64,000 nucleotides of DNA from Clostridia bacterium (GCA_017436905.1 JAFSCF010000014.1:99082-163081); one strand, 5' to 3'. Shown: positions 19,330-27,054, counted from the stretch's first letter. Numbers and translations are program-made. The notes: generated by a model not told the origin, from the letters alone.

Positions 19330-19351
19330 TGTGTTCTCCTTTTAAAAGTTG

Positions 19352-19404
19352 AGTATATCAGTACTAAAATTCACCTAAATATGCCAAGTAAATTTTAGTG
19401 ATGA
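19352..19404. repeat. Hairpin element, copy B of the conserved-loop family
   Basis: ACTAAAATTCAC...GTAAATTTTAGT plus flanking TATCA/TGATA arms fold around the loop CTAAATATGCCAA. This matches copy A at 11597-11650 in loop and inner stem once copy A is read on the opposite strand. As with copy A, TTTTAAAAGGAGA and the gene start follow. Confidence 0.55.
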
Positions 19405-19427
19405 TACACAGAATGTTTTACACTATA

Positions 19428-19455
19428 ATTATACAACTTCACAATTTATTGTCAA
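19428..19455 (-). promoter_or_regulatory. Promoter of the HAD gene
   Basis: Minus-strand TTGACA (19450-19455), 16 bases, TATAAT (19428-19433). The leader of about 90 bases contains hairpin copy B. Confidence 0.7.
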
Positions 19456-19461
19456 TAGCAA

Positions 19462-19498
19462 AAGCAAACCGTTTCCAAACAGAAACGGTTTGCTTTTT
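19462..19498. terminator. Terminator downstream of the 88-residue open frame
   Basis: A 16-bp stem (AAAGCAAACCGTTTC and complement) with a 6-base loop; TTTTTTATTTT on the plus strand and TTTTGCT on the minus strand. Confidence 0.75.
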
Positions 19499-19502
19499 TA
19501 TT

Positions 19503-19751
19503 TTAGTGCTTTTTCAAGGGCTCTTTTCTACGGTAACTGTATACACTATCATATACTTCCTGAATGTTTTTTGTAACAGGCGCTGTTTGTATCAATCCCG
19601 TACATTCTGTTGCAGAAGCGGTACTACCCGGCAAAAAATCAGGAAAAAGTCTTCCGTCGCCGAGTTCATCGTCGTAAGAATCCGTCACATTTTCATTATT
19701 GAAAAAGGTTTTGTCATTCTCGCCCCATTTATATTTTCCTGCCTCGCTCAC
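19503..19751 (-). CDS. Small hypothetical protein
   Basis: A polar protein of 82 residues if the GTG at 19751 is used (GGGGG 9 bases upstream), or 88 from a TTG at 19769. The segment PGSTASATECTGLIQTAP resembles a tail seen in short uncharacterised Clostridia proteins, by recall only. No signal peptide, membrane segment or known domain is visible. It starts about 60 bases after the terminator of the RNA unit at 19813-20053 and is closed by its own terminator, so the two may form a leader-gene pair. Confidence 0.55.
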   Translation of the reverse strand: MSEAGKYKWGENDKTFFNNENVTDSYDDELGDGRLFPDFLPGSTASATECTGLIQTAPVTKNIQEVYDSVYSYRRKEPLKKH

Positions 19752-19812
19752 TTTTTTCAACCCCCGCAAATATTTTGTGCGCCAAGCAGTTTTTTATTAA
19801 AGAAATTTTTTC

Positions 19813-19863
19813 AAAAAAAGAAGTGACCCTTAATTACTTTTTTATGTAATCAAGGGTCACTTC
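19813..19863 (-). terminator. Terminator of the 240-nt RNA unit
   Basis: Minus-strand GAAGTGACCCTTGATTAC pairs with GTAATTAAGGGTCACTTC around an 8-base A-rich loop, then TTTTTTT. It is one of the strongest hairpins in the window. Confidence 0.85.
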
Positions 19864-20053
19864 TGTTCACTTTTGAAATCTAGTTTCACTGTATTACCTC
19901 TCTTTCCTTGTCTGCCTTTTGCTTCGTTATCACATCTTTACATTCACACACAAAATTCATTTTCCTCTAGCGAGAACAACCTGATGTTGTTAGTTGTGTT
20001 TTCAGCAAAAGGTGAATTTTTAAATTCTCATTGGACTCTACCTTCCTTTCTTC
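19813..20053 (-). ncRNA. Promoter-to-terminator RNA unit of about 240 nt, unidentified
   Basis: On the minus strand a promoter (TTGAAA, 17 bases, TATACT) predicts a start near 20053. The unit ends in a long terminator hairpin (17-bp arms, 19820-19863) followed by seven T. In between, CCTTTTGCT pairs with a distant AGCAAAAGG, and AACAAC/GTTGTT forms a local hairpin, so it has long-range structure. No credible reading frame is present on this strand. It may be an independent small RNA or an attenuating leader for the small gene at 19503-19751. I could not match it to a known class. Confidence 0.6.
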
Positions 20054-20059
20054 AACTAT

Positions 20060-20088
20060 AGTATATCAAACCACAAGGGCGTTTTCAA
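20060..20088 (-). promoter_or_regulatory. Promoter of the 240-nt RNA unit
   Basis: Minus-strand TTGAAA (20083-20088), 17 bases, TATACT (20060-20065). Confidence 0.65.
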
Positions 20089-20209
20089 TTGATAAAATGC
20101 AAAAACTATTTCACCATTTTTTATATAAATAGCAGAAATTAGAAGTAATTTTTAAAAAGGGTATTTACAACGCAGTTTTATACATGATATAATTAATTTA
20201 TGGTTGTGT

Positions 20210-20243
20210 TAAAAACGGGCATCTTTAAAAGATGCCCGTTTTT
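20210..20243. terminator. Terminator of the Gfo/Idh/MocA gene
   Basis: AAAACGGGCATCTTT / AAAGATGCCCGTTTT hairpin with T-tracts on both strands, directly after the dehydrogenase stop. Confidence 0.85.
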
Positions 20244-21517
20244 TATTTCAAATATTCTTTTTCATACTCAAGCACATCAATAACTTTGTTTTCAAGACGT
20301 GATTTTTCAGCCGCAAAGGTAGCAAGATGATTTTGTACTGATATCTGAATTTCGCTGAGCCATTCGTCCTTACGGTCTTCAGCAATATAGTCATACAGAG
20401 CGCTCACAATTCCTCTGTCGCCGCCACCGTGACCACCAACAATTGTGTCATCAAGTTTTTTACCGGTAGGCATAGTGGTTTCAAAAGTTCTTGTTTTAAA
20501 GTTAAAATACTCTATCGTATTTTCGCGCATATCACCGTAAATTTCGCCATCTGTGCCCATAACGCGGATAAATCTGCTGCCTTTGTTGAAAGCACACATA
20601 TTAAACGATGCCACTCCGCCGTTTTCAAATTCAAGATTTACAACCTGATGGTCTACAACGTCATTATCACATTTAAAAACGCATTTTCCGTATTGAGTAG
20701 TTTTTAAAACTTCTATAATATCCTCGTCTGTTGGATTAACCTTATCAGTACAATAGTCTCTGCAGCCAATATCATTTTCGTTATTAAGATAAATCTTTAT
20801 CGCATTATAATAACATTCATCAGCATATGGGCAACCGTCAATGCAATAATCCGGTGCACCTTCGGGAGCGTTTTCTTCTTTAAAGTATGAAAGCGAACCA
20901 AACGAATGAACCTTAGTACATTTGCAACCCATAAGCCATTGAATTATATCAATATCATGGCAAGCCTTTGCAAGAAGCATATTGGAACTTCTTTCAGTAT
21001 TGCACCAATTTCCCCTTACATAACTATGGCTTTGATGCACATTGCCAACACACTCACTGTGATGTATAGAAATAACCTTTCCCAACTTACCCGCATCAAT
21101 ATATTCTTTAATTGCAGTAAAGAACGGAGCATACCTTAAAACATGGCAAACCAGCATCTTTACGCCTTTTTCTTTTGCGAAATTCGCAATATCTGCACAC
21201 TCTTCGGGAGTGGGTGCTACCGGTTTTTCTAAAAGAATGTCGTATCCTTGCTCTATCGCTTTCATCGCAGGTGCATAATGCAGGCCGTCTGATGTTGCAA
21301 TAACTGCAATATCTGCAAATTTAGGCAACGAGAGTAATTCCTCCCATGTTTCAAAGCACATATCGTCAGATACGTTATGTGTGTTTTTGATATAATCCCT
21401 GCGTGACTCAATTAAATCAGCAACTGCAACAACTTCAAACCCCATATCTTTCATATGGTTGGTATAAATGCGACCTCTGTTGCCTGCCCCTATCAAAATT
21501 ACTTTTAAAGTATTCAT
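20243..21517 (-). CDS. Gfo/Idh/MocA family oxidoreductase
   Basis: An NAD(P)-dependent sugar or inositol dehydrogenase-type protein of 424 residues. The N-terminal Rossmann domain has IGAGNRGR; the EKP motif (ILLEKPVAPTPEE) carries the catalytic lysine; the C-terminal half is the usual alpha/beta domain. It has an unusual cysteine-rich insertion (CIDGCPYADECYY...CRDYCTD) that could bind metal, as in some related dehydrogenases. The ATG at 21517 has GGAGG 9 bases upstream and replaces a longer in-frame extension. It lies downstream of the DUF4432 gene. Substrate unknown. Confidence 0.9.
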   Translation of the reverse strand: MNTLKVILIGAGNRGRIYTNHMKDMGFEVVAVADLIESRRDYIKNTHNVSDDMCFETWEELLSLPKFADIAVIATSDGLHYAPAMKAIEQGYDILLEKPVAPTPEECADIANFAKEKGVKMLVCHVLRYAPFFTAIKEYIDAGKLGKVISIHHSECVGNVHQSHSYVRGNWCNTERSSNMLLAKACHDIDIIQWLMGCKCTKVHSFGSLSYFKEENAPEGAPDYCIDGCPYADECYYNAIKIYLNNENDIGCRDYCTDKVNPTDEDIIEVLKTTQYGKCVFKCDNDVVDHQVVNLEFENGGVASFNMCAFNKGSRFIRVMGTDGEIYGDMRENTIEYFNFKTRTFETTMPTGKKLDDTIVGGHGGGDRGIVSALYDYIAEDRKDEWLSEIQISVQNHLATFAAEKSRLENKVIDVLEYEKEYLK

Positions 21518-21553
21518 AATTGTCTGCCTCCAATTATTTTCTGTAATGACACC

Positions 21554-21582
21554 ATAGTACCACAATCAACAATTATTTACAA
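21554..21582 (-). promoter_or_regulatory. Putative promoter of the Gfo/Idh/MocA gene
   Basis: Minus-strand TTGTAA (21577-21582), 17 bases, TACTAT (21554-21559), 37 bases before the ATG. Confidence 0.4.
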
Positions 21583-21823
21583 TATTACAAACAAAAATAT
21601 TTTTCTATTATAAAACTTTGCTTAAAGCGGGTTTGTATAGTTGCAAGTTCATCTTTTGCGTAGTCATATTAAACCTTAACATAAATAATATCTATTTTCT
21701 ATACTTCAAAGTCAAAATAAATAGCCAAAAGAAATTCCGGGTACATAGAATTTCTTTTGGCATGCAATAATGTGACGATAAGGCAATTATTTATTGGCAG
21801 ATAATAATCGCCTTATCAGGGAG
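21583..21823. repeat. Gene-free stretch with two inverted repeats
   Basis: Between the DUF4432 stop and the dehydrogenase promoter lie a perfect 13-bp repeat (21724-21736 with 21749-21761, GCCAAAAGAAATT) and a 15-bp repeat with one mismatch (21777-21791 with 21803-21817). Neither has a T-run. They could be operators, repeats or RNA-processing hairpins. Confidence 0.45.
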
Positions 21824-22879
21824 TTAGCAATTTATTGAATTGATTTTTTCTTTTACTTTATCAGCATCAGTTTTGTTTATATATCCTGCTTCCATATAAA
21901 ATTCAAGTGTTTCGTTCGGTGCAAGTACTTTTAACTGACCGTTATTTTTTGCATTTTCATATCCTATATGTTCAGCAGTAGCAGGAAGCACCATTCCCAT
22001 AGAATCCTCATTATTGGTTCTTGAAATCCAGCGAACCCCGTTACTGAGAACATCCGTAGGATGTGACACATAGCATGCGCCATCATCTGTGTATTGCATT
22101 GTGTACGCTCTGCCGTTTTCGTCGGATTCATACTTAATACCAAAGCAGATTTCGGGGTCATAGCATTGACCTTTGGCACCTACTTTATTCATAATTGTAA
22201 GGTCTTTTTCAAGATTATCCATATAATCTGTTAATGCCTTTGTGCCGTCTGTTCTGTAAATTTTTATATGTTCTGTATCATACTTTGCACTACAGATTAA
22301 TTCCGCTCCATCAAAAGGTCTGAAGTTAATATGGCATAAATACATATACTCCATAGGATACGCACGTAGATTTTCAAGTTTCACATTTATCCTGAACAAA
22401 CTGCTGCTTTCATACAGTTTAATTTCTGGCGAAAATCTATATTTTCTTATAAATGCAGTATCGTGATTAAGTTCACCGCCAAGACAAATATATTTGCCTT
22501 TTTCATCTTCACCGCAAATAATATATGCACTATCATATAAAGCATTTGGAATTTCGCCATGATGAGGATGGTTTGCGTCAGGAGCACCAAAAGAAATTAC
22601 TCCGCAATGATACAAAAACCCGCCGTAATTTTCAAGGTATGTCATAGTGTTTTGCGGTTCTTTTACTGTTGTCTGCATAGAGATTTCTTCACCGTCAACT
22701 TTGAAATGCCAGATTTGCTGACCCTTAAAGGGAGTAAATATAAATGAGCATTTTTCATTTTCTATCTCTAATGCTTCCACTCCTGAACTGTACTTAAATG
22801 CTTTAATTTTAAAACCACCGTAGGTTATGAAATCTTTCTTACTTTCTGTAAAAAAATTTTTCTGCAAATCTATTTTCAT
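21824..22879 (-). CDS. DUF4432 family protein, aldose 1-epimerase-like
   Basis: A 351-residue protein of the galactose-mutarotase fold, with IKAFKYSSGVEALEIENEK, FTPFKGQQIWHFKVDG and a HHGEIPN stretch that supplies the conserved active-site histidine and glutamate of the family. Members of DUF4432 occur in sugar catabolic loci and are thought to act on the anomeric carbon of an unusual sugar. A terminator-like hairpin lies between it and the creatininase gene, so its expression may be lower. Confidence 0.82.
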   Translation of the reverse strand: MKIDLQKNFFTESKKDFITYGGFKIKAFKYSSGVEALEIENEKCSFIFTPFKGQQIWHFKVDGEEISMQTTVKEPQNTMTYLENYGGFLYHCGVISFGAPDANHPHHGEIPNALYDSAYIICGEDEKGKYICLGGELNHDTAFIRKYRFSPEIKLYESSSLFRINVKLENLRAYPMEYMYLCHINFRPFDGAELICSAKYDTEHIKIYRTDGTKALTDYMDNLEKDLTIMNKVGAKGQCYDPEICFGIKYESDENGRAYTMQYTDDGACYVSHPTDVLSNGVRWISRTNNEDSMGMVLPATAEHIGYENAKNNGQLKVLAPNETLEFYMEAGYINKTDADKVKEKINSINC

Positions 22880-22896
22880 TTTTTCACCTCAATAAA

Positions 22897-22932
22897 AACA
22901 AAAAGGGCATACTTAAAAAAGGTATGCCCCAA
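22897..22932 (-). terminator. Attenuator-like hairpin between the creatininase and DUF4432 genes
   Basis: Minus-strand GGGCATACC / (A)GTATGCCC stem with a T-rich loop, followed by TTTTTGTTTTT. Confidence 0.6.
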
Positions 22933-22936
22933 TTGG

Positions 22937-23671
22937 TTATACAATCTTTTTCTCTAAGTATTCAAGAGATTTTTTAACCATTTCGTCACCGATTTCAGTT
23001 GATGCTTCTGCAGCACTCTTTGTAAACCAGTGATTAATATCACCAAGTCTGTCAAGTTTAACTGCATCAGGGTAAAGTGACATAAGTATAGAGCACTCAT
23101 ACTTACCTGCATGATCATAGCCTGTAGCATTCTGCACTTCCGTGCTCATTGTGGGGATAACCTTAATCCATGAGAACGGATCGTCACCGCCGCCGAGGTT
23201 TTCGTAGTATGATGCGTAGTTTTCACTACCCCACCAACCTCTGCCTTGAGTTTTTTCTAAGTAACGCATTGTAGCACGTTTTGCCGCTTTCATATATGAA
23301 AGTGTCATAGGCATAAGGCTTTCCTGCTCAAACTGGTGATGGATTACTACATAGATATTGCGTAAACCTGCATCTAACATATTCATAAAAATCTGGAAAA
23401 GATATGCTTCAAAAACATCTTCTTCAATATGCACTGTACCGCTTGTTTCATCGGCAACGGCGTAACTTGATGGGCTGTAGTAAATTGTCGGAGCAATCAT
23501 AATCTCTTTTTTCTCAGCAAGTTTTTTAATTAAGCCCTCTGCGATTAAAGTATCGCAGCCATATGAGCAGTGAGGACCGTGATATTCAACAGTTCCGCCA
23601 CAGATAACTGTGGGAATTCTGTCTTTTTTAACACGTTCAACTTCTCTTGGAAAACTCATGTTATATTCCAT
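22937..23671 (-). CDS. Creatininase family protein
   Basis: A 244-residue member of the creatininase superfamily (PF02633), zinc-dependent amidohydrolases. Expected metal-ligand features are visible: GGTVEYHGPH with Glu and His, CDTLIAEGL with the Asp, and a HHQFE segment where the family has a glutamate- and histidine-rich patch. The ATG at 23671 has GAGGTG upstream; an alternative ATG at 23686 overlaps the preceding stop in an ATGA arrangement. The family also includes enzymes for other cyclic amides and pterin precursors, so creatinine is only one possibility. It follows the ASRT gene within 11 bases. Confidence 0.87.
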   Translation of the reverse strand: MEYNMSFPREVERVKKDRIPTVICGGTVEYHGPHCSYGCDTLIAEGLIKKLAEKKEIMIAPTIYYSPSSYAVADETSGTVHIEEDVFEAYLFQIFMNMLDAGLRNIYVVIHHQFEQESLMPMTLSYMKAAKRATMRYLEKTQGRGWWGSENYASYYENLGGGDDPFSWIKVIPTMSTEVQNATGYDHAGKYECSILMSLYPDAVKLDRLGDINHWFTKSAAEASTEIGDEMVKKSLEYLEKKIV

Positions 23672-23682
23672 TATTTTGCACC

Positions 23683-24054
23683 TCATTCTGTATAAGCGAG
23701 AGTTGTATAGAATGCAAGATTCGGCTGAGTATTGTCGAGTCTGCCGTACTGCACAACTATTTCGCAGTTAGAAGTTAATTTCATAGCATACTGCGTTTCA
23801 AATGGAACTTTAAATCCGCACATATCATCAATATTGTTTGTACGGAAGCAACGTACTCTGCCGGCTTTAACTGTCCATTTGATGTCTTCGTATGCGTCTT
23901 TATCCGTAAAGAAAAGTTTTACGGAAATTTCAGCGTCAACGTCGCTGTCGTTTACTATTATAACAGATTCGTGTCCTTTTGCAACACCCTCACCCTCGGG
24001 TGGGAGTTCACAATCAGGAATAATCCATACTTTCTTTCCTATTTTATCACACAT
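23683..24054 (-). CDS. ASRT family protein (sensory rhodopsin transducer-like)
   Basis: A 123-residue all-beta protein of the PF07100 family named after the Anabaena sensory rhodopsin transducer (about 125 residues). Matching blocks are GKKVWIIPDCELPP, GHESVIIVNDSD, AEISVKLFFTD, FRTNNIDD and VVQYGRLDNTQPNLAFYTTLAY. There is no rhodopsin nearby. Many family members occur in organisms without rhodopsins, often in sugar loci, where a ligand-binding or accessory role is suspected. Its ATG overlaps the M24 gene by 8 bases, so the two are translationally coupled. Confidence 0.85.
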   Translation of the reverse strand: MCDKIGKKVWIIPDCELPPEGEGVAKGHESVIIVNDSDVDAEISVKLFFTDKDAYEDIKWTVKAGRVRCFRTNNIDDMCGFKVPFETQYAMKLTSNCEIVVQYGRLDNTQPNLAFYTTLAYTE

Positions 24055-25219
24055 CGAGTTCTATAATTCCTTTCTTAAGGTAATCTGTCATCTTGCGGCA
24101 GCCATCCTTAGTGATAGCAGCACCGATTTCCCACCTGCAACCAAATCCATTGCCCATGATAAATGTATCAACCTGGAATGTCATATTTTCTTCAAGTTTG
24201 TAGTTTGAGTCTGTTTCCATCCATGGTGGCTCAACCTCAATCATACCTGTTCCGTGACAAGGTCCGTATACATAACTCTCTTTAAAGCCATTATCAACAT
24301 ACATATTATAGAAGCCCTTAGCAACATCAGATGCCATAACACCTGCTTTGAGTTGGTCAATTGTCCAGTCGTGGGCCTGCTTACAGAATTCAACAACTCT
24401 GCGTCTTTCACCTTCGAGTTTACCCATAACAACAGGCAGACCGATTGCAGGTGAATAACCGTCAATTTTTGCAGAAAGGTTAAGCTGAACAATATCACCT
24501 TTGTTAATTGTTCTGTAACCTGAACGGCTGATAGCGTGGCTTGTTGATTTTTCGCTGAATACGTACATAGGAAGACCTTCGTATTCTGCGCCTTCTTCAT
24601 AGATAACACGCTGAGCGATACCTACCATCTGAAGTTCTGTTACACCAGGCTTTAAGTTGCGGATAACCTCATCTGTTGCAAGGTCAACAATTCTGAAGCC
24701 TTCCTGAATACAAGCAAGTTCGTTAGCACTCTTGATTTTACGGAGTTCAACCATAATATCATTACACTTAACGATTTCTACATCAGGATAACTGTTTTTA
24801 AGACCTTCGTAAATAGGAAGTGTGCACTCAACATAACTACCAAGACCGATTTTAATATTCTTTCCTGTTACGCCGATTGCTTTGAATACATCTTCAAATG
24901 TGTTTGCTTTAAGTTCGGGATATGAGGGGTCTGCAGATTCTCTGAACTCTCTCAGGCAGAACACCTTATCAATCTTACCAACGTCCTGAGCAAAGATAAT
25001 GCACTCAGGTCCTACCATAAGTGCCGCATCGCCGTTTGCAGCAATCGCAACACCAGCACGTTCAAAAAGTGGCCAGAAGCCGCTGAAATATCTTGCGTTA
25101 GCATAGTCTGACTCGGTTGAAGAAACAACCATTACATCAAGACCTTTTGCAGCAACTAATTTTGCCGCTCTTGCGATTCTTTCTTTGTACTCATAATCAG
25201 GTATACAAATTCTTGCCAT
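24047..25219 (-). CDS. M24 family (creatinase/aminopeptidase fold) protein lacking metal ligands
   Basis: A 390-residue two-domain protein of the pita-bread fold: an N-terminal creatinase-N domain (about 10-150) and a C-terminal M24 domain (about 160-385). The metal-binding pattern of aminopeptidases is broken: in GDIVQLNLSAKIDGYSPA the first Asp is Asn247 and the second is missing. His322 (CHGTG) and Glu364 remain. Loss of the metal site is typical of creatinase-like hydrolases rather than Xaa-Pro peptidases. First gene of the operon, with AAAGGAGA before the ATG and a 29-bp palindrome directly upstream. Confidence 0.87.
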   Translation of the reverse strand: MARICIPDYEYKERIARAAKLVAAKGLDVMVVSSTESDYANARYFSGFWPLFERAGVAIAANGDAALMVGPECIIFAQDVGKIDKVFCLREFRESADPSYPELKANTFEDVFKAIGVTGKNIKIGLGSYVECTLPIYEGLKNSYPDVEIVKCNDIMVELRKIKSANELACIQEGFRIVDLATDEVIRNLKPGVTELQMVGIAQRVIYEEGAEYEGLPMYVFSEKSTSHAISRSGYRTINKGDIVQLNLSAKIDGYSPAIGLPVVMGKLEGERRRVVEFCKQAHDWTIDQLKAGVMASDVAKGFYNMYVDNGFKESYVYGPCHGTGMIEVEPPWMETDSNYKLEENMTFQVDTFIMGNGFGCRWEIGAAITKDGCRKMTDYLKKGIIELDV

Positions 25220-25230
25220 AAAAACATCTC

Positions 25231-25259
25231 CTTTAATTAATAATGTTTATTAATTAAAG
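25231..25259. promoter_or_regulatory. 13-bp perfect inverted repeat before the M24 operon
   Basis: CTTTAATTAATAA, spacer TGT, then the exact complement. It lies 12 bases before the M24 ATG and touches its ribosome site, so it could be a repressor operator or an mRNA hairpin masking the site. Confidence 0.55.
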
Positions 25260-25310
25260 TATATATCAGCACAAAAAATTTGTATTTAGAAAATTTTCAA
25301 TAGTTTTTGC

Positions 25311-25339
25311 ATTATATTAAATTTATTTAATTTAATATA
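25311..25339. promoter_or_regulatory. 11-bp inverted repeat upstream of the AraC-type regulator
   Basis: TTATATTAAAT and its complement around TTATTTA, ending five bases before the -35 box of the regulator gene. A possible binding site for that regulator. Confidence 0.45.
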
Positions 25340-25344
25340 AACCA

Positions 25345-25372
25345 TTGACAAGTGAACACAAATTGATAAAAT
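25345..25372 (+). promoter_or_regulatory. Promoter of the AraC-type regulator
   Basis: TTGACA (25345-25350), 16 bases, TAAAAT (25367-25372). Transcription would begin almost at the ribosome site, leaving a very short leader. Confidence 0.6.
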
Positions 25373-25392
25373 GTATATAAGAGGTGAATATT

Positions 25393-26265
25393 TTGGAGCA
25401 TAAGTTAAAACGGTTTTCCTACGCAATTACCGTAAGCAAAATTGCAAATCTTCATTATTTTGAATTTACAAATCAGTTCCATACAACTAAAGGAAACCAC
25501 GCTTTTCGTGAACTTTTATACGTCGACAGCGGATTTATTACCGTTGATGCTGATAATTATACGGGAATTATAAAAGAAAATCAATTAATAATACATAAAA
25601 GCAACGAAGAGCATTCTCTTTCATGTCCGGAAGACGAAGCATCGAATGTAATAATAATAGGCTTTGAATGCAACAGCGAAGAACTTGATGTTTTTTGCGA
25701 ATCACCCGTTACATTAAATGAAGTTCAAAAAAGGTTGCTTACGGAAATCATAAAAGAAGGACGAAATGTTTTTGAACCGCCTTATGATATACCGGGACAA
25801 AAAGATATGAAAAAAAGAAAGGAATACCCGTTTGGCGCTGACCAGTTAATAAAAATAAAATTAGAAAATTTATTCATCGAACTTATTCGCAGCAAAAACA
25901 ATATCTCAAGCGAAGAAACAAACGATATTTCCAACGATAAAATTCAGGAAATATGCAGATACCTGAACGAGAATTTTAAAGAAAAAATCAGGCTTTCCGA
26001 ACTTTGCTTTTTATTTGGAACAAACAGCACTACACTATGCAATAAGTTCCGTGCATCTTACGGAGAAACGGTAATATCCTACATAAATAAATTGAAAATC
26101 AAAGAAGCAAAAAAATTGATGAGAAGCGGACGTTACAATCTTACCGAAATCGCATCAATTGTAGGTTTTTCATCTGTTCACTACTTTAGCAGAACTTTTA
26201 AACAGCATGAGAAGAAATCCCCCACCACATATATTAAAACTATAAAAGCAAGGCTTATGATTTGA
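25393..26265 (+). CDS. AraC family transcriptional regulator
   Basis: About 290 residues: an N-terminal cupin-like effector domain (RELLYVDSGFITVDA..., HSLSCP) and a C-terminal AraC DNA-binding domain with two helix-turn-helix units, ending TEIASIVGFSSVHYFSRTFKQHEKKSPTTY. I prefer the TTG at 25393, which has GAGGTGA 5 bases upstream, over the GTG at 25384 that lies inside that site. It is divergent from the M24-ASRT-creatininase cluster and probably controls it in response to a small ligand (inference). Confidence 0.9.
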   Translation: MEHKLKRFSYAITVSKIANLHYFEFTNQFHTTKGNHAFRELLYVDSGFITVDADNYTGIIKENQLIIHKSNEEHSLSCPEDEASNVIIIGFECNSEELDVFCESPVTLNEVQKRLLTEIIKEGRNVFEPPYDIPGQKDMKKRKEYPFGADQLIKIKLENLFIELIRSKNNISSEETNDISNDKIQEICRYLNENFKEKIRLSELCFLFGTNSTTLCNKFRASYGETVISYINKLKIKEAKKLMRSGRYNLTEIASIVGFSSVHYFSRTFKQHEKKSPTTYIKTIKARLMI

Positions 26266-26345
26266 CTTCTAATAGATATCAATTGGATGAATAATATACC
26301 TTAAATTGCCAAAAATAATAAAAAATGCAATGGAGGTAAAATTAA

Positions 26346-27011
26346 ATGTTTAAACACGAAAAAATGCTTTTTCATCCCGTAGAGGTAGAAAGACCAAATC
26401 CACAATATGCCGTATTACTTCAAGAACAACTTGGCGGTGGAAATGGAGAACTTAAAGCAGCCATGCAATATATGTCGCAGAGTTTTCGAATTAAAGACCC
26501 TGAAATCAAAGACTTATTTTTGGATATAGCAGCAGAGGAACTCGGTCATATGGAAATGGTTGCCCAAACTATTAATTTGCTTAATGGTCATGATGTAGAT
26601 GCAACCAAAGTTCAGGCAGGAGAAGTTCAGTCACATGTTATTTTGGGGTTAAATCCCGGTCTTATAAATGCCTCGGGCTATTCCTGGACTGCGGATTATG
26701 TTACAGTAACCGGAGATTTGTGTGCTGATATCTTAAGCAATATTGCATCTGAACAACGTGCAAAAGTAGTTTATGAATATTTATATCGTCAAATAAATGA
26801 TAAAAAAGTAAAAGAAACTATTGATTTTCTTCTTAATCGAGAAGAAGCGCATAATCAAATGTTCCGTGACGCATTCAACAAAGTACAAAACAGCGGTTCT
26901 AACAAAGATTTTGGTACAACAAAAGCAGCAAAGATGTATTTTTCGATGTCTGATCCCGGACCTAATGCATTTGCGCATAATGAAACTACCCCACCATCAT
27001 TTAATAAATAA
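26346..27011 (+). CDS. Manganese catalase, CotJC-type
   Basis: Removes hydrogen peroxide with a dinuclear manganese centre. The 221-residue protein carries the ferritin-like four-helix bundle with ligands visible in NGELKAAMQY (Glu35), AAEELGHME (Glu64/65, His68), the ASEQRAKVVYE helix and REEAHNQMF. It is shorter than Lactobacillus-type Mn-catalases and close to the spore-coat protein CotJC. GGAGG lies before the ATG. cotJA and cotJB are not adjacent. A good terminator follows at 27055. Confidence 0.93.
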   Translation: MFKHEKMLFHPVEVERPNPQYAVLLQEQLGGGNGELKAAMQYMSQSFRIKDPEIKDLFLDIAAEELGHMEMVAQTINLLNGHDVDATKVQAGEVQSHVILGLNPGLINASGYSWTADYVTVTGDLCADILSNIASEQRAKVVYEYLYRQINDKKVKETIDFLLNREEAHNQMFRDAFNKVQNSGSNKDFGTTKAAKMYFSMSDPGPNAFAHNETTPPSFNK

Positions 27012-27054
27012 TACCGTTAGAAAAATCCACCCGCATAGTTGCAATGGTAAAATA

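Noticed and set aside
19873..20061. A 62-codon plus-strand frame opposite the 240-nt RNA
   Set aside because: No ribosome site or recognisable motif, and it lies antisense to a unit with a promoter and terminator of its own.
20178..20243. Plus-strand TTTACA and TATAAT with 18-base spacing leading straight into a terminator
   Set aside because: It would make a transcript of only about 40 bases in AT-rich DNA, and the hairpin is already explained as the terminator of the minus-strand dehydrogenase gene.
20243..25219. Outright call of a creatinine degradation pathway
   Set aside because: Both key families are broad, there is no sarcosine oxidase or creatine transporter, and the neighbours look sugar-related. 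Kept as a hypothesis only.
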